A DNA stretch of 64,000 nt from Tricholomella constricta (GCA_013368375.1 JAACJP010000040.1:124001-188000); one strand, 5' to 3'. Counted from the first letter of the stretch, positions 11,487-24,061 are shown. Notes: a model not told the origin generated them from the letters alone. Made by a program: numbers and translations.

Positions 11487-12572
11487 TCATGCTTTCACTT
11501 CGAGTGCGACCTTGAACCGACCGATTTATGATTGCGCAATTAGGATTGTGGTACTCATTAATGGAACTTGACCCACCTCAGCGATGGCTTTGTCGACCTC
11601 ATCGGAAAACACGTTCGCAAATGCCCTCATTTCCTTGAATGCGCGACCCCGACAGAACCCGCATCCACTCGCTTTCCCCAGGGCATCGTCCATCAAGTCT
11701 GGATCTGTCACGGTGGCCCCTAAGGGCCTTTCTGCTAAGGCTCTGCCTGCCTGGGTCATATACTCCCACCACCACCTTGACAGCACCCATTTTCGACGAT
11801 TTCCGGATATCGTAACGACCTCGGGTGTATAGTTGATCGTATACGATGCCTGATTTCTGCATTCCCCGTTGCACTCGAACCAGACATACTTGTCCGCTGT
11901 CATCCAATCCAAGTTGGTAGCAACTTTCTTGGCTACCTCTGCGCACTTGAGGTGATACACCTGCAACCGATGGTGCGCTCCTGCACTGATATATTCCAAC
12001 TCGTCGAAATACTGCCGCCCCAAAATTGGAAGCCGCAGAGTTGCCTTGGCAGCCACCCTCGTCTCACGCTCGAGACGATATCTGAGGGCAATCGCATACA
12101 TTCGCAGGGGATCCTTTGCCAGGAAGCGTTCGGCGATGAGCTCTTCACGAATGCGGTTCTCGACACCTTCCATCTCGTACTTTTCGGCCGCTTGTCGAGC
12201 AGAGATAAGCTTCTCAAAGCTCGTCTTCTCCAATTCGAGGGTCGTGCACCATCGAGGGTAACAGTACTTGAGCAATAAATCTAGAGTGTCTTCATCCTCC
12301 TCAACTGATATGACAGGCTTGCCATCCTTCATCTCCTGTACTGCTCCTGCTTGGGGCAAGGGCAGGGAGAACATAGTATCGAAAAATGGAGAAGCGAAGG
12401 AGAGAATGGGTCGGGAAAGATAGAAGTCCACACCAGACGATGATCGGAGTATAATGTCCGCACCAAGGTCATCGAATGGCGGTCGAGCGTTAATGAATGG
12501 CTTCGCCACAGATGATCCATCGGTATTAGCGTCGACAAGAGGACTTAGAGCAACGGGTGGAGCAGTGGACAT
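11487..12572 (-). CDS. BTB/POZ-domain protein
   Basis: Two exons, 12572-11577 and 11510-11487, give 339 residues; the short last exon (VALEVKA) restores an ending that I regard as typical of fungal members. The BTB fold spans roughly residues 35-145, with ADIILRSSSGVDFYLSRPIL (the usual start of the domain: D-x-x-hydrophobic, then a His/Tyr-containing strand), ASPFFDTMFSLP, and LLLKYCYP. The remaining part is helical. Large families of such single-BTB proteins are common in agaricomycetes and may act as adaptors for cullin-3 ligases or as homodimerising scaffolds; there is no kelch or MATH partner domain here. The role is unknown. Confidence 0.85.
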
Positions 12573-13798
12573 CGTGGTGGTGGGAGCTCGGTGTGCGGGC
12601 CGGCAGGTATGTTGCTTAAGTTTGGGCTTTTGTCACACTTTCGTCCTTCTGGAGATATTGAATGACAATGATAGGACTGAAATTCTCGACAGCTCGGATA
12701 GCGATCGCTTCAAGTCGAACATGAGAAACAGTTCGGATCTGCCCGGCCGTCTGGCTATCGCTGCATGGCCTGTGCAATGGTTTCAAAACACCGTCGTTCA
12801 ACGAACTTTTGCGTCATTGAAAAAAGTATGATCGACAGACTGGATTGCTACGCCGCCGGTAATGGCTGCGTCAAATTTCAAGGGTCCGATGGTCCAATGT
12901 AAGTAAGTTACCGCGATCAATTTTTTCAAACCGTATTCAGACATTTAGCTTGACCCTAGCTAAACACGTGCAACATTTTGACAAAAGCGAATATCGCTGG
13001 ATGGCCGGCAGGCCGACTTCGCTAAGCTAACGTTCAAGAGGAGACTGTCGTGGTACCAGCGGTAACAGACCGCCTGGAAAGTAATCTTTCAAGGTTAAGA
13101 TTTAACGCCTCAATCAACACTTTGTTTGCTGAACTTCGCAAGCCAGATCATTGCGCATGCAAGTTACCAATGCTATATATACTAGGGTGAGATATTAGAG
13201 CTGGCGATATCCATTGCTACCAGCTCAGACGTAACTCCTTCGACGGGGATGCTTCTTTGAACACATGACATCAAACGCCAGGTCATCTGTCACAGGATAC
13301 ATGCAAAATTAGCTTGTATTATCTCATGGTCCGCTCATTCCTCAGATGGAGCTGGTTCCCGCCTTTCTCACTGGACTACATACTGAACCTCCTGACAGAA
13401 AACTCAAGGATTTCGGCTTAACGGACTTCCGGGTCAGTGAGTATGATACCTTTTTATAGCGAAACAACCCACGAAAATTATCAGTGCTACATCTTGTGTG
13501 CTAAATTAGCCTTACAGAAAGTTAACCGCTCAGGCTCCATGGACGTGTCAAGCGGCATCTTGATCTGGACGTCATTCAGTTGGAAAGAGATGCAGCACAT
13601 GGCAAATCTTAGGCACTTACCTTATCATAGGTGCCTCCCATGGCTTCGTCATGGAAGTATATAGCACTGTGATCTGATTCAGCGGCGGCTTTTCCGGACG
13701 GCGGATTACAGACGGTACAAAAGCAGCATGGCTGATGACTGGGTTTCCCCTGAAGACCCCACACTTCCACGCTTCTCCGCCACTCTTTCTGCGCAACG
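12573..13798. other. Divergent intergenic region, BTB gene to MFS gene
   Basis: About 1.2 kb between two divergent genes. A TATATATA-like stretch occurs near 13176, and pyrimidine-rich DNA lies just before the MFS ATG. Open frames (for example 13437-13664) show no recognisable motif and no fitting splice partners. Confidence 0.45.
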
Positions 13799-16390
13799 AT
13801 GACCGATATGACCAAGGAATCGCCCACGAGCTCTGAACGCCGTCCCAGCAAGGATATCATAAAGGAGGAGATGGGCTCTATTGACCTCAATGAGGTACAA
13901 CAAGTTCCCCTCTACAATGCCCACGTCGACATCAGTGGAGTAGACGAGCGAAAATTACTCCGCAAGATTGACTTCGCTCTGATTCCTTGGTTATCTTTCT
14001 TGTACTTGCTGAGCTTCCTCGATCGTACAAGTATCGGAAAGTATGCCGTCGATCATTTTCACATGACCTTGTAGAGCTAACATCTTCTTAATGACAGCGC
14101 GAAGGTGTGTCTCCTCGTTCCGAGGGAAGGATTTTTGATCTTGATGTAGTTCTAGCTCTACCACCTAACCGTCGATCTTCATATGACCGATAGCCAATAT
14201 CTTCTTACTTTGACGGTGACGTCTATCTTACCCATTGAACTCTAACCACTCCCATTGACATTGATTTACTTTACAGATATTCTTCTTCAGTTACGCCATC
14301 TTTGAAGTCCCCTCTAACGTATTTCTGAAAAGGCTACGCCCTTCAATATGGCTTTCGATTCTGATGTTTCTCTGGGGTGTTGTCATGGTATGCCTTTCAT
14401 CTCTCCGAATGTGAAAGCAAATATTCACCATGCAATCAAGACTCTTCAAGGCGTCGTCCATAACTTCGGGGGCCTCATGGGTCCGTACTATCTATGATAC
14501 TAGTATTCAGGCCCGTTAGATAACGATGCTTCACAGGCCTGCGATGGATGCTCGGCGTGTTTGAGGCTGGTTTATTCCCCGGTGTCAACTACTACCTTTC
14601 ATGGTACGTCCCTGGCCCATCTCTGCAGCTCTTGGAACTAATGAATAAACAGCTGGTACAAACGTTCCGAATTTGGTATCCGCGCCGCTCTATTCTTCTC
14701 AGCGGCCAGTGTGTCTGGTGCCTTCGGCGGCCTCCTTGCGGTAGATAACTTCCTCACTTTACATTGAGCTCATCTTGCTTACTATATGTAGGCAGCAATA
14801 TCAAACATGGACGGAATCGGTGGCAAACCTGCCTGGGCTTGGATTTTCAGTAAGCAAACTAGTTGGAGTAGCTTCCTAAAAAGCTCACCCTGACTTGCAT
14901 GTATGCTTTACTAGTCATCGAAGGCTTGGCGACCGTGGTCGCAGGCGCTGCCTCTTTCTGGATCATTCAAGACTTCCCTGACACTGCAAAGTTCCTATCA
15001 GAGGCAGAGAGGACAGTCGTGGTTAGACGATTGCAGAGCGATGACCAGTTCAGTGCGGCTGGTGAGAAACTGAAGTGGAAATATATTTGGAAGAGTTTGA
15101 TTGACTGGAAGACCTGGCTCGGTAGTACGTGCTTCCAGCGAATCATGCGTGGATAGCCACTAAAGCGGACCCAGTGATCATCTATACGGGTTGCGACGCG
15201 CCTCTATATGCATTCTCTCTGTTCCTGCCGACTATTATCAACCAGGTAGGTATATTTTACCATTATGGTTGAGATCTTGTGATTGACTATTTTATAGCTT
15301 GGTACGCTGTCTGATATTTTTCGCCCCTCTCCTTATATTCAACATTATATAGGTTACAAGGCCACTCCTGCCAATCTTTTGACCGTTCCGGTGTATGTAT
15401 TCGCTTGTATCATAACCTGTGCCGTGGGATACACTGCAGATCGAGTGGGCCATCGAGGATACTTCAACATGTAAGTGAGCTGAAGCTGACCCTTTTAACT
15501 TCCATAACACTGATGCTTGGATGATTGCAGTGGTTTCCTGTGCCTAGGTATGCTTTCGTTCCTACTGATTATCGGTGTCTTTCAAGGGAGCTGCACAGGT
15601 ACCGCTGGCTACATTATCCTCATCTCGTCCAGGAATCCCGCCCTCTCCTACTTCGCTGTATACCTGGCAACATGGTAGGCAAATTCTCAAGGCATACATA
15701 AATCGGCAACTTATGAGATGTGAGAACAGTGGAATCTACCCTGTCATTCGTGAGTTTGTCTTCAAATAAATAGGCAGTCATGTCAACTTTTGTCTGAAAA
15801 AAATCCAGCGAATACCATGTGCGTGTTTGAAACTTCTATTGTGGCCTTACTCATATGCTTCCGCAGTGCATGGGTATCAAATAATGTAGAGGGATCATAC
15901 AAGCGCAGCGTATCGCTTGCTATGGTCATTGGCTTGTAAGCATCATGTTCTGCTTTTCCAGCTTTCAAAGTTCTAACCACCACCGTAACACAGCGGCAAC
16001 ATAAACGGGGCAGTCAGTTCAAACATCGTACGTATAAACTTGATACCCCATCGAGTTTAATGCTAAGTTTCATGGCGTAGTATCGTGCGGCTGACAAGCC
16101 TTGGTACACGCTTGGTGAGTGCAGCTCTATCCGTCCCTGATTGATTTCCACGAACTCGCGCGGCAGGTCACGGTCTCGTCCTGATGTACATTGGTCTCGG
16201 AATCTCCTCGTCCGTCCTCTACCTGTTCCTCGTCAGAAGAGAGAACGCCCGCCGTGAGAGAGGTGAGAGGGACGAGATCATCGGAACGGCAAGTAGTGAG
16301 GGCAATGAAAAGAACGGAAGGTTCGACACAGTCGCAGACGCGAAGAGGGAGAAGGGAGACGAATGGAGCGGCTACAGATACACCCTCTGA
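13799..16390 (+). CDS. MFS permease, allantoate/anion:cation symporter (Dal5-like) type, 20 exons with micro-exons
   Basis: Complete 12-TM plasma-membrane permease, 519 residues. Exons: 13799-14040, 14098-14104, 14156-14215, 14277-14387, 14441-14480, 14537-14603, 14653-14740, 14792-14849, 14915-15124, 15175-15245, 15298-15301, 15353-15470, 15531-15547, 15599-15674, 15730-15749, 15809-15818, 15867-15935, 15994-16027, 16081-16114, 16167-16390; the sum is divisible by three. Family motifs are intact: LYLLSFLDRTSIGN, NAK/LYHLTVDLHMTDSQYLL, LRWMLGVFEAGLFPGVNYYL, WIFIIEG, INQ/LGYKATPANLLTVP, YIILISSRNPALSYF and WVSNNVEGSYKRS. Exons of 7, 4 and 10 nt are required by these blocks. Two introns (15302-15352 and 15548-15598, 51 nt each) are in frame without stops, so retention would still give a protein. 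Substrate unknown; likely a small carboxylate, amide or vitamin. Confidence 0.92.
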
Positions 16391-16883
16391 CCCACCCCCA
16401 TGATGGTTTGGACGATCTGAAGGCTGTTGCAATAGGGTGTACGATTGACATACAGATTACGGATTTTTATCTCCTTTGCATCTCAGATCCGCCCAAAGGG
16501 CTACTATATCTTCAAGGAGGATGCGTGCCGAAGTAACGCAAGATCGTGTGCCGGCTCAGATTGGCTGTTCGGTCACATGCCCGTCGACTTCAGCGGACAG
16601 AGGAGGTGGAGAATACAGTAAATCTAGATGTGGACCTGAGATATTTCTCTCACGTGGTCATGGAGGAGTGTTTGAATTAGTTGATGACTTTGTAGTTCGG
16701 CGTATACAGAGCGGTGCAAACCAGCAACAGTTGCTTTTCCGCTCCTGGGCCAACCCTCAGCCGATGTAAACATCGAGCAGCTGGACTGGAAAGCGCCGCC
16801 AGAGTGTCCATGCTGAGTGCTATTTCTCCATGTCCTGGTTCACTAAATAACGCCCGTAAAGGTGAGATTCAGTCAGAATGAAA
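16391..16883. other. Intergenic spacer between convergent genes
   Basis: No gene seen. The MFS gene ends at 16390 and the small membrane protein ends at 16884, so this holds two 3' flanks. Confidence 0.5.
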
Positions 16884-17231
16884 TCAAAAAGGGCACGCAC
16901 TCTTTTCGACATCCCTCTTTTCCCATTTACTCATCCCGTCTTCCTTCTTGTTCCCCAAAAAAACCTCCCTCCACCCTATACTCTCCCCAGGCATCCCCTC
17001 GACGGCGGGATTATGCTCCATTGGCCGCGCAAGGCCTTTTAGCCTGTCGAGTTCGGTTGCGGAGAGCGGTTTGTCGGACCGCAACTGTTCGGAGATGGAC
17101 TCCAATATGGACGTCTGTGCAGCTATCCGCGCGCGTTCATCACTGACTAGTTTCCGCTGGTTGACGAGATGTATCGAGATGGAAATTATCGCCACGGAGT
17201 AGATGGCATGAGGGAGGTAAGGACTCGACAT
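16884..17231 (-). CDS. Small single-TM protein with predicted coiled coil (unknown function)
   Basis: A 115-residue intronless frame. I chose the internal ATG at 17231 (MSSPYLPHAIYSVAIISISI) because it puts a single hydrophobic segment (residues ~9-24) close to the N-terminus, followed by a charged helix rich in Glu/Arg/Leu (about residues 30-75) and a hydrophilic tail ending in a Lys/Glu-rich run. An upstream in-frame ATG at 17288 would add 19 residues. Topology resembles small inner-membrane or ER assembly factors, but I do not recognise a family. Confidence 0.6.
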   Translation of the reverse strand: MSSPYLPHAIYSVAIISISIHLVNQRKLVSDERARIAAQTSILESISEQLRSDKPLSATELDRLKGLARPMEHNPAVEGMPGESIGWREVFLGNKKEDGMSKWEKRDVEKSACPF

Positions 17232-17402
17232 TGGATGACGTAATCTACGGGGAAGGGTCGTGAAATATATATCTCGGCTCGCGTGCACGCAAGTCGTCAG
17301 TCCGCCATGCTATACTTACATATAGCCAGGCAAAAAATATGCAGGGAGGAAAGCAACCGGAACAGTAAGTAGATCAACCGCGGTGATGCATCTCGCCAGG
17401 TC

Positions 17403-20205
17403 CTATGACCCGCTACTCATCTCCAGCAGCGCCTCTATACTCTTTCCCAAATCACCCTCGTTCGCCTCCAACACCCACTCCACCACCTCTACATCTACCC
17501 CCGGGAATATCTGCACCAGCGTCTCTCTCGCCGCCGTCGCCGCATGCTCATGGGCCGCATCAATTTGCTGCTGCATCCCCGCCAGATCCAAATTCGGCGT
17601 CGGCGTCCGCGAGACCGACTCCCCTGCACCTGTGTTGCTGAGCGACTGCACCCGCGGCGACAGCAGCTGCTGCGACGGGCCCATCGCAAGCGGCTGATGC
17701 GTGTGCGGGCCCTGACCCGGGCCCAGCCTGGACGGCGTGTCCTCGGGGACGAACCCCGGCGAGCCCCCAGGCGACAGCGAGTACGACGGTGACGGCACGC
17801 GCCGCACGCGCGGTTTGTACGGCGTCTGGATCGGCGGGGTGTACCTTCCGTCGCCTGCGGAGTATGGTGTCTGCGGGACGCCCGGCGATCGCGAGGCGTC
17901 GCCCTGCTGCCACTGTTGTTCGGGGTGGGACCAGCGCGGCACGGGCGGGGCCCCGGGACCGCCTTGGGATTGGGAGTCGCGTCCAAGCTCAAAGGGCGCG
18001 AAAGGGCCGGGGAGGTAGGAGAGTTTGCCCTCGGCGCCGTCAAGGGCTTCGCTGAATATGCGGCCGATGGCGTTGAGTGGCTTGGAGATGGTGTCGCCGG
18101 TCTTTTGGAGGAGGCGCTTGGCGTCGTCGGAAATAGTCTGCGAGGGCGTGGATATTGAGAGCGGCTGGGCGGATTCTTCGCCTGCGTGGGGGGAGATGGT
18201 GGGTTGGGTGGGGGTGCGCGCAGTGGGTGCTTGAGTAAGGAGAGGAGAGCTGGTGACGGATTGCGGGAGTGCTTGGATAGCGTCTTCCACGTTCCTGTGC
18301 AACACATTAGATCGATCTGGAACGAACGAGGGAAGGAAATTCTAACCTTTCGAATTCCTCTTGCGAGATGTTAGAGAGCGAGGTGTGGTCCATCGTCTCG
18401 ATGAATGAAACAGCGCCCATCTGAGGAAATGCCTGAGATCCTCCCATAAAAAAAAAGATAATGAATGCACCCACAAGACTGGAGAGGTAATATCCTGCTT
18501 CGCTCTGCAGTTTTGCAGGATTTCGAAACCTGTTGACAAACCTATACGCCGGGAATCAAACATCATCCAACGTTAACCAACAGACAAGCTTACTCGACAT
18601 TGGAGAGCAGGTTGTCTGGATTCGCCTTCAAGACCACGTATATAAGAATGGGCACGAACGCGTCGGCACCCTCGTCAATCTTCAGATGTCGTATTAGGCC
18701 TAGGATGCGGTGTCAGTCAGATAGCATTCTAAGAGCCGAGTAAACGCACCGTAAATGACTTTGCAGCAATTAAGTATACAGATCAGTTTATCTCTAGGGG
18801 CTTTGTAGTGATTTATCTTGATCAACTCTATCGGAAGAGTTAGAAAGATAAGAAGACGGAGACGGATATACCGCACCTTGTTGGGCGAACAGAAGAAAAC
18901 CTGCGCTTCCTTCGCCCTCAGGTATATCAAGATGTTTATCCTCTATCCACCCAAATAGGGCGATGCGTTGCGTGAGGACGCGATCGCGTTCAAGATCGTC
19001 GGCAGTGATGGGTCGCGGGGGTACAGCATGTAGGACCTGTGGCGTGAACGTGCTGATGCAACAAGAGTTTGAGTGATAATACAAGAAATAGACCGATATG
19101 GCACGAACAACTCATAAAGGCGATTCATGACCAGCTTCTCCATGCCCTCCATGGCATTATCGAACTCAGGTTCTGATGCGTTTTTCCAGACATCGCACGA
19201 GCGCATCTGCCCCGCAATGAACTAGGAATGGACTCAATACCGACAAAGGGTTGCGATCGGGTGCCCATGCTCACATTCAGGAAATCATTGATGATCTTCA
19301 CCTGGTCATTGACCGTAAACGTGCGCTTGGCAAAGTTGCTCAGAAATCTAGCAGTGCAGAACGTCAATAAGAGAGATGCAGCGAGATATGTTGCAGGTGG
19401 TTACGTACGATCGTAAATACTTGGACACGGGCTCGGCGCTGCGGCTCTTCATTTGGTCGAGGAAGTTTTGAAAGTCAAATGGGATTTCGCCCTTTTCCCG
19501 ATGGCCGGGGACGGGTGAGGCGGTCCCGCTGCTGCTGGGTGTGCGAGACGGCGAGGCGGTGGATTTGCTGGTTGTCATGATGTCGTTGCGGGGGGTATCC
19601 TGCTGGGATGCAAACGAGGATAGAGTTGCGGGAGAGGGAACGGATTTGGCTGCGTCAAGAGAGAGAGGGCGTGGACGGGTGAGAGTAGGCATCGCGAAAG
19701 TGCGGGCCAGGGCCACAAGGGACGGGAAAGGGGACGAGGAGAGGGATCCGGCGGATTGTGGCGATGGTGATTCGGGCGGCGATGACGCGACATTGGCTTT
19801 CAACGGCAAGGCAGGTGGTTTGGGTGACGGAGTACGTGGTGGTGGTGGGTGTGCCTCTGATGTTTCCCATGCGCCGCGTGCAGCCTCCTCCTCCATACTT
19901 GCCAGTGGATCAAACTGGTTGAGGAGGTCCTGCGAGACCTGCGGTGGATTCTGATCTTTTGGACTCGGTGGCAGCACTGACTCTAGGCCATGGGCTATCG
20001 ATTGGTCTAAAAGAGATGGATCTGGTGTCCGCAAAGGTTTCTCCTGGTCGGCTGGGAGAGACTTTGGTTTCTCGGCATCTATGACATCGGTCCAAGGGTT
20101 GGGTTCATTGAGAGAAGACTGATCGGTTAGTATAGGGACCGGAGAAAGTACAGGAGTAGGGTCCGATGTGGGAAGATTTCGTTTGGGCGTAGGCGAAGAG
20201 TCCAT
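17403..20205 (-). CDS. VPS9-domain Rab5-type guanine nucleotide exchange factor with C-terminal CUE domain
   Basis: Activates Rab5/Vps21-class GTPases in endosomal trafficking. The gene has many small exons. The first exon (20205 to about 19409) encodes a disordered Pro/Ser-rich N-terminus ending with FDFQNFLDQMKSRSAEP. The helical bundle and VPS9 domain follow: NDFLNVSMG, AMEGMEKLVMNRLYE, DLERDRVLTQRIALFGWIEDKHLDIP, KAPRDKLICILNCCKVIYG, then a block with DEGADAFVPILIYVVLKANP and LQSEAGYYLSSLVGALSFIE. The last exon (about 18296-17403) has a long disordered linker and a CUE domain at the C-terminus (ARETLVQIFPGVDVEVVEW), which binds ubiquitin. This order matches yeast Vps9. The first in-frame ATG after an upstream stop is at 20205. 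Confidence 0.87.
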
Positions 20206-20670
20206 CAGGTCGTCGACGTCGTTAACATCGTCAATTTCATGCACCGCATCGCGCAGGCAGTCATGTGATCATCCCACGTGGCTTATTACGCGTAGGCGTC
20301 GACCGCGGAAGGCTATCGTGCGTTGAATGCACTGCCATTAATTAAAAAATATTGGCGACAATACGTCTTTCACAGGTATAAACAATCTTTTTTGGTGACA
20401 GAGAGTGTGGAAGAGCTCGCGGATGTATACCCCGTATTCTTACCTAGAATCTACTTCTGCCAAAGGGTCTTTCTGGTGTCAGTGGATGATGGAGAATGCT
20501 GAACGCGGCATGTGGGATGGACTCAGCCACAATCCACAAAAGGGAATTTGTTGAAGGCTGTTGTTGTTTGGACTGCTCTCGTTCTCTCCCATCATCTGTT
20601 GACTGTTCCTTGTACCATCTATCCATACCCCTTCTTTTCTCAATACCCGAATATCCTCTAATCTACCACA
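20206..20670. other. Divergent intergenic region
   Basis: Shared upstream region of the VPS9 gene (minus) and the next plus-strand gene. The last 100 bases before 20671 are pyrimidine-rich. No gene seen. Confidence 0.5.
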
Positions 20671-21560
20671 ATGGGCCGCGCTCTCTTCTCCACTCGATAC
20701 CAGCCCAAGGTCGCCGTTCGAACGGAGCCTGAGCCTGTGCCCCCATGCGAAAAATGGAGCATCACCAACCCCTTTGACCCTGAGTCTGACGAGTTCAACC
20801 GCGACGCGCAACGCGAGGTCTTCATTGACACTGAGGCGTATCGTCATGAGCAAGAGGCTATAAGGGCTTTGGTGGCTGAGGGTGGCACAGAGGCTTCCGA
20901 CTCTAGCGACTCCAGCGACAGCGACCGCGGCAGCCCCATGGCAGTGGGCTCCGACGATCCTGCTCTTCTCATTGCCGACGCATACCCCAACGTCGATTGG
21001 GAGTCCCGTTGGCTTGCTGCAGGCGCATCTTCCGACTGGATAGCTCGCAGGGGTAAGCCCACCATTTGACATCGCACAGTATCTTTTCTTGATGCCATCT
21101 GTACAAAGGATCTGCAGCAGCAGACGACCAAACCAGACCAATTCCCGTCAACCGCTCACGATCTGCAACCGTGTCGTCCGGGCCCGTCTTTATCCCCTCC
21201 TCCCCCCGCTACTCCCCGGAAAGTGACACAGGCAGCCCCACTGCCCGCCGCACAGTCAACATCACCCCGATCAGCATCCCCAACGAGCCCTCCACATCCA
21301 GCCCCCTCTCGCCCCCCTCCCCCGTGACGCCCACCGACAACATCTACGCGCGCGAGATGCAGTCCCTGCTGACGCCCTCCCCGCCCCCCTCCGTCACCCC
21401 GCACGTCTATACCTGGCACCGCCTTGCACTGGCCGTCCCGACTTCGCCCCTCGCCAGCCAGAGTGCCCCCGTTGGCCCCCTCACCAACCCCAATGCCCGC
21501 ATGTCCCTCGCGCGTATCAATATTGCCCCCGTCCGGGTCCGCATCCAAAATGCTGTCTGA
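20671..21560 (+). CDS. Predicted disordered protein of unknown function
   Basis: Two exons, 20671-21052 and 21109-21560, give 277 residues. The first half has a conserved-looking acidic segment (WSITNPFDPESDEFNRDAQR, with TEAYRHEQEAIRAL) and a Ser/Asp-rich stretch (ASDSSDSSDSD, possible CK2 sites). The second half is Ser/Pro-rich and ends with HVYTWHRLALAVP and SLARINIAPVRVRIQ. There is no membrane segment, signal peptide or enzyme motif. The exon join is well supported by standard splice sites (GTAAGC...AAAG). I do not recognise a family; codon use looks like that of neighbouring genes. Confidence 0.7.
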
Positions 21561-22150
21561 GTCCTCCTAATACGCAGCCTAAAACCGCTTTAATGTCGGA
21601 CACACGCACCCACGCATACGTTAATCGTCCGATGTTTTGACCACATTATGCCCTATCATTTGCCCATTTCAGTGCTTCTTTCTTTCTTCTGCTCGCCGAA
21701 ATCCTGCTCCCGATCCTTATATGCCACTCCAGGATGCCGCACTCTTTCTCTTACCTTCATCCTTTTTTTTATATCGTTTCAGTTATTCATGCATGCATCA
21801 CCACCACCACCGTCATCACCATCGCCAACCCCAGGGTCACATTCGTTTTCCATCCACAAAACACCAACATGTGTTTACAATTGGTTGCCTTATAGTACTA
21901 GTGCTACGCGGCCCTATATCTGGCCTCTGCTGTATCTACTGGAGTTGACGTGTATTATGATACGAAACCGTTTTGCTGTCCTTTACTTTCATTTAATGAA
22001 CGAGATATATAAAAAAGATCCGTCGCCTCGGCCCTCAATACCCCGCCACTCGCTCACAAGGTGAAAATGTCAATGCACAGCGAAATGCACACAGCCGTCC
22101 ATCAGTAAATAATCTATGTACGCCCGAGCCATTCTCTTACACAGCCCCGT
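21561..22150. other. Spacer between convergent genes
   Basis: Two 3' flanks. Contains a (CAC/CAT)n-like simple stretch near 21796-21830. No supported gene. Confidence 0.5.
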
Positions 22151-23789
22151 CTATCCCCAGCGCGTGTCATACTGCCCCACGCTCTCCACCATCGCCCATT
22201 CAAGAGAGTGCGAGTCGGCTGCACCAGGCATCGCGAACACACACCAGGTGTCCTCCCCCTCCGCGCGCGCCATCCGCACGGGGCCGCCCCCTGCCCCTGC
22301 CCCAGAAGACCCAGAGCGGGCGGACGTGGGGATGTACGCGACAGGAGACGCGGAGTGCGCGTGCGCCGTGATCGCGACGAACGGCTGCTGCTGATTTTCC
22401 ACGCCTGGTGCGAGCGTCTTCACTGACGCGCTGGGTAGAGAAACGAAAGGGGTGGACAAACACATAGCGAAGCGAAGGGGATGGTTAGATCAGGGGCGCA
22501 TGAGAGAAAGGAGAGCGGGTATATACGTACAGCGCAAGGTCGATGACGGATTGGAGGAACGCAGGCGCGATGAAACCTGACCAGCGGAGGTGGGTCACGC
22601 TGCCCACGCGCGAAGGTGCAGGACACTCGTACAGCGCTACGTACGGGTCGACGCGGTCGTTGGCTCTGAGTCTGCCCGATGCGGTGCATGAGTTGGCAAG
22701 CTTTGAGAGACGTGCGAGTTCAATACTTGCCTCTGAGAGCCCAGACTCGCCATCCCCACCCATTCAAAGAGGGCCGCCATCTCGGTGTTCCAATCTTCCA
22801 GATCGTCATGGTCGTCGAGGGTCTGCGACTGCTGTCCTACTGCGCTCGGTGCACCGTTATGACCAGACCCAGATCCAGATGTAGTAGATCGTGGCGTTGA
22901 CGGATGGCGGCGCAGTGACGGGACTGGTATGAACACATCGCTGTATTTCGCCACTTGACACTGCACCTCCCGCTCCCGTGTGTCCGCAAGGGCTGATTCC
23001 AGCGAGCTCGAATCTATCAGCCAAAGGTCAAAACGAAAAGCAAAAGCAGATGACGAAATATGCTGAGGTGCGTACCATTAGAGCAGTAAAGAACATTCCA
23101 CGCGCCCAAGCCCTCTCGCTCCCTCCTCGCATCCCACGCCTTGAGCGCCTCGTTCCTCCGCACGCGGTTCGCCGCCGATTCCGCATTTTTCTGCAGCGGC
23201 AGGCGGATCACTGCCCCACCATACCTTTCAATCAGCATTTCAATGCACATGCAAGGCAAAGCAACCCCGACGCACCAAAGTAATCCGAATGGGCCTTGAA
23301 CGGGAGCGTCTTGCCGAGCAGGCCCAGGCGCTCGTAGGTGTCCTTTGAGACGAGGAGGGTGAGGAGACCCCGGGGGTCGATGCACCACACGTCGTCGCCG
23401 TGCGCGTCGGTGCTCAACATCGTGAAACATCTGAAGATCGCAAAAAGATCAGGGGAGGTGTTGAGGCGGGACGGGAGAAATAACGGACCGCTCGGACTGC
23501 AGGAAAAAGTCCGCAAAGGCGCCGGTGGAGTCGACGACGTCTGCGAGCTTGACCCGGCCGGTTGAATACCGCGTTTTGAGACTGGCAAGGGCGGATTCGA
23601 GGACATCGGAGGACGGGAAGACCACGTCGAGCTGTGCGGTGACAGCGGGGTGAACGAGACCGGTGTAGGTGAAGTCCCGGAGCTTACCTGACGCGTAAAT
23701 GGATGGGAAGCAGCGAGGTGCTGAAGCTTCGTAGACTGGATGTCGGATGTGATCTTCACCCGGCGCTGTTCAGGAAGTGGAATATCCAT
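22151..23789 (-). CDS. RPP40: RNase P / RNase MRP subunit RPP40
   Basis: Protein subunit of the nuclear tRNA 5'-processing (RNase P) and rRNA-processing (MRP) ribonucleoproteins. Seven exons: 23789-23688, 23631-23489, 23430-23276, 23210-23076, 23013-22731, 22671-22531 and 22430-22151 (412 residues). Family landmarks are PEQRRVKITSDIQSTKLQHL, HPFTRQ/LDVVFPSSDVLES, the central WCIDPRGLLTLLVSKDTYE with LGLLGK, the block HLRWSGFIAPAFLQSVID, and the C-terminal ESVGQYDTRWG. The intron at 22672-22730 has a GC donor in the strong context GCAAGT; splicing there joins the conserved GSQR and LRANDRVDPYVALYE blocks. Identity is inferred from these blocks and gene length. Confidence 0.8.
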
Positions 23790-24061
23790 CGTTCGAGTTG
23801 TGCTTGAGTCTCATATTTGCAACAGACGCGACGTGATAGTCCGAAGAATGCATACAACCCCGTAGGGCGTGAGAGCGGTAAATACAAGTTAATATGCGTG
23901 CTAATACTAATCTATGATTCTACTAAATCCAAGAGGACTGCCAATGAATAGATGTGAGTCGATGACCATCTCAGATGCATCGCGACCAGGTGTGAGTGCG
24001 TGTATGGATGGATGAGTTGGTATGAGATGGGGGTATACAGGAACGCAGCACAACCGGCTTC

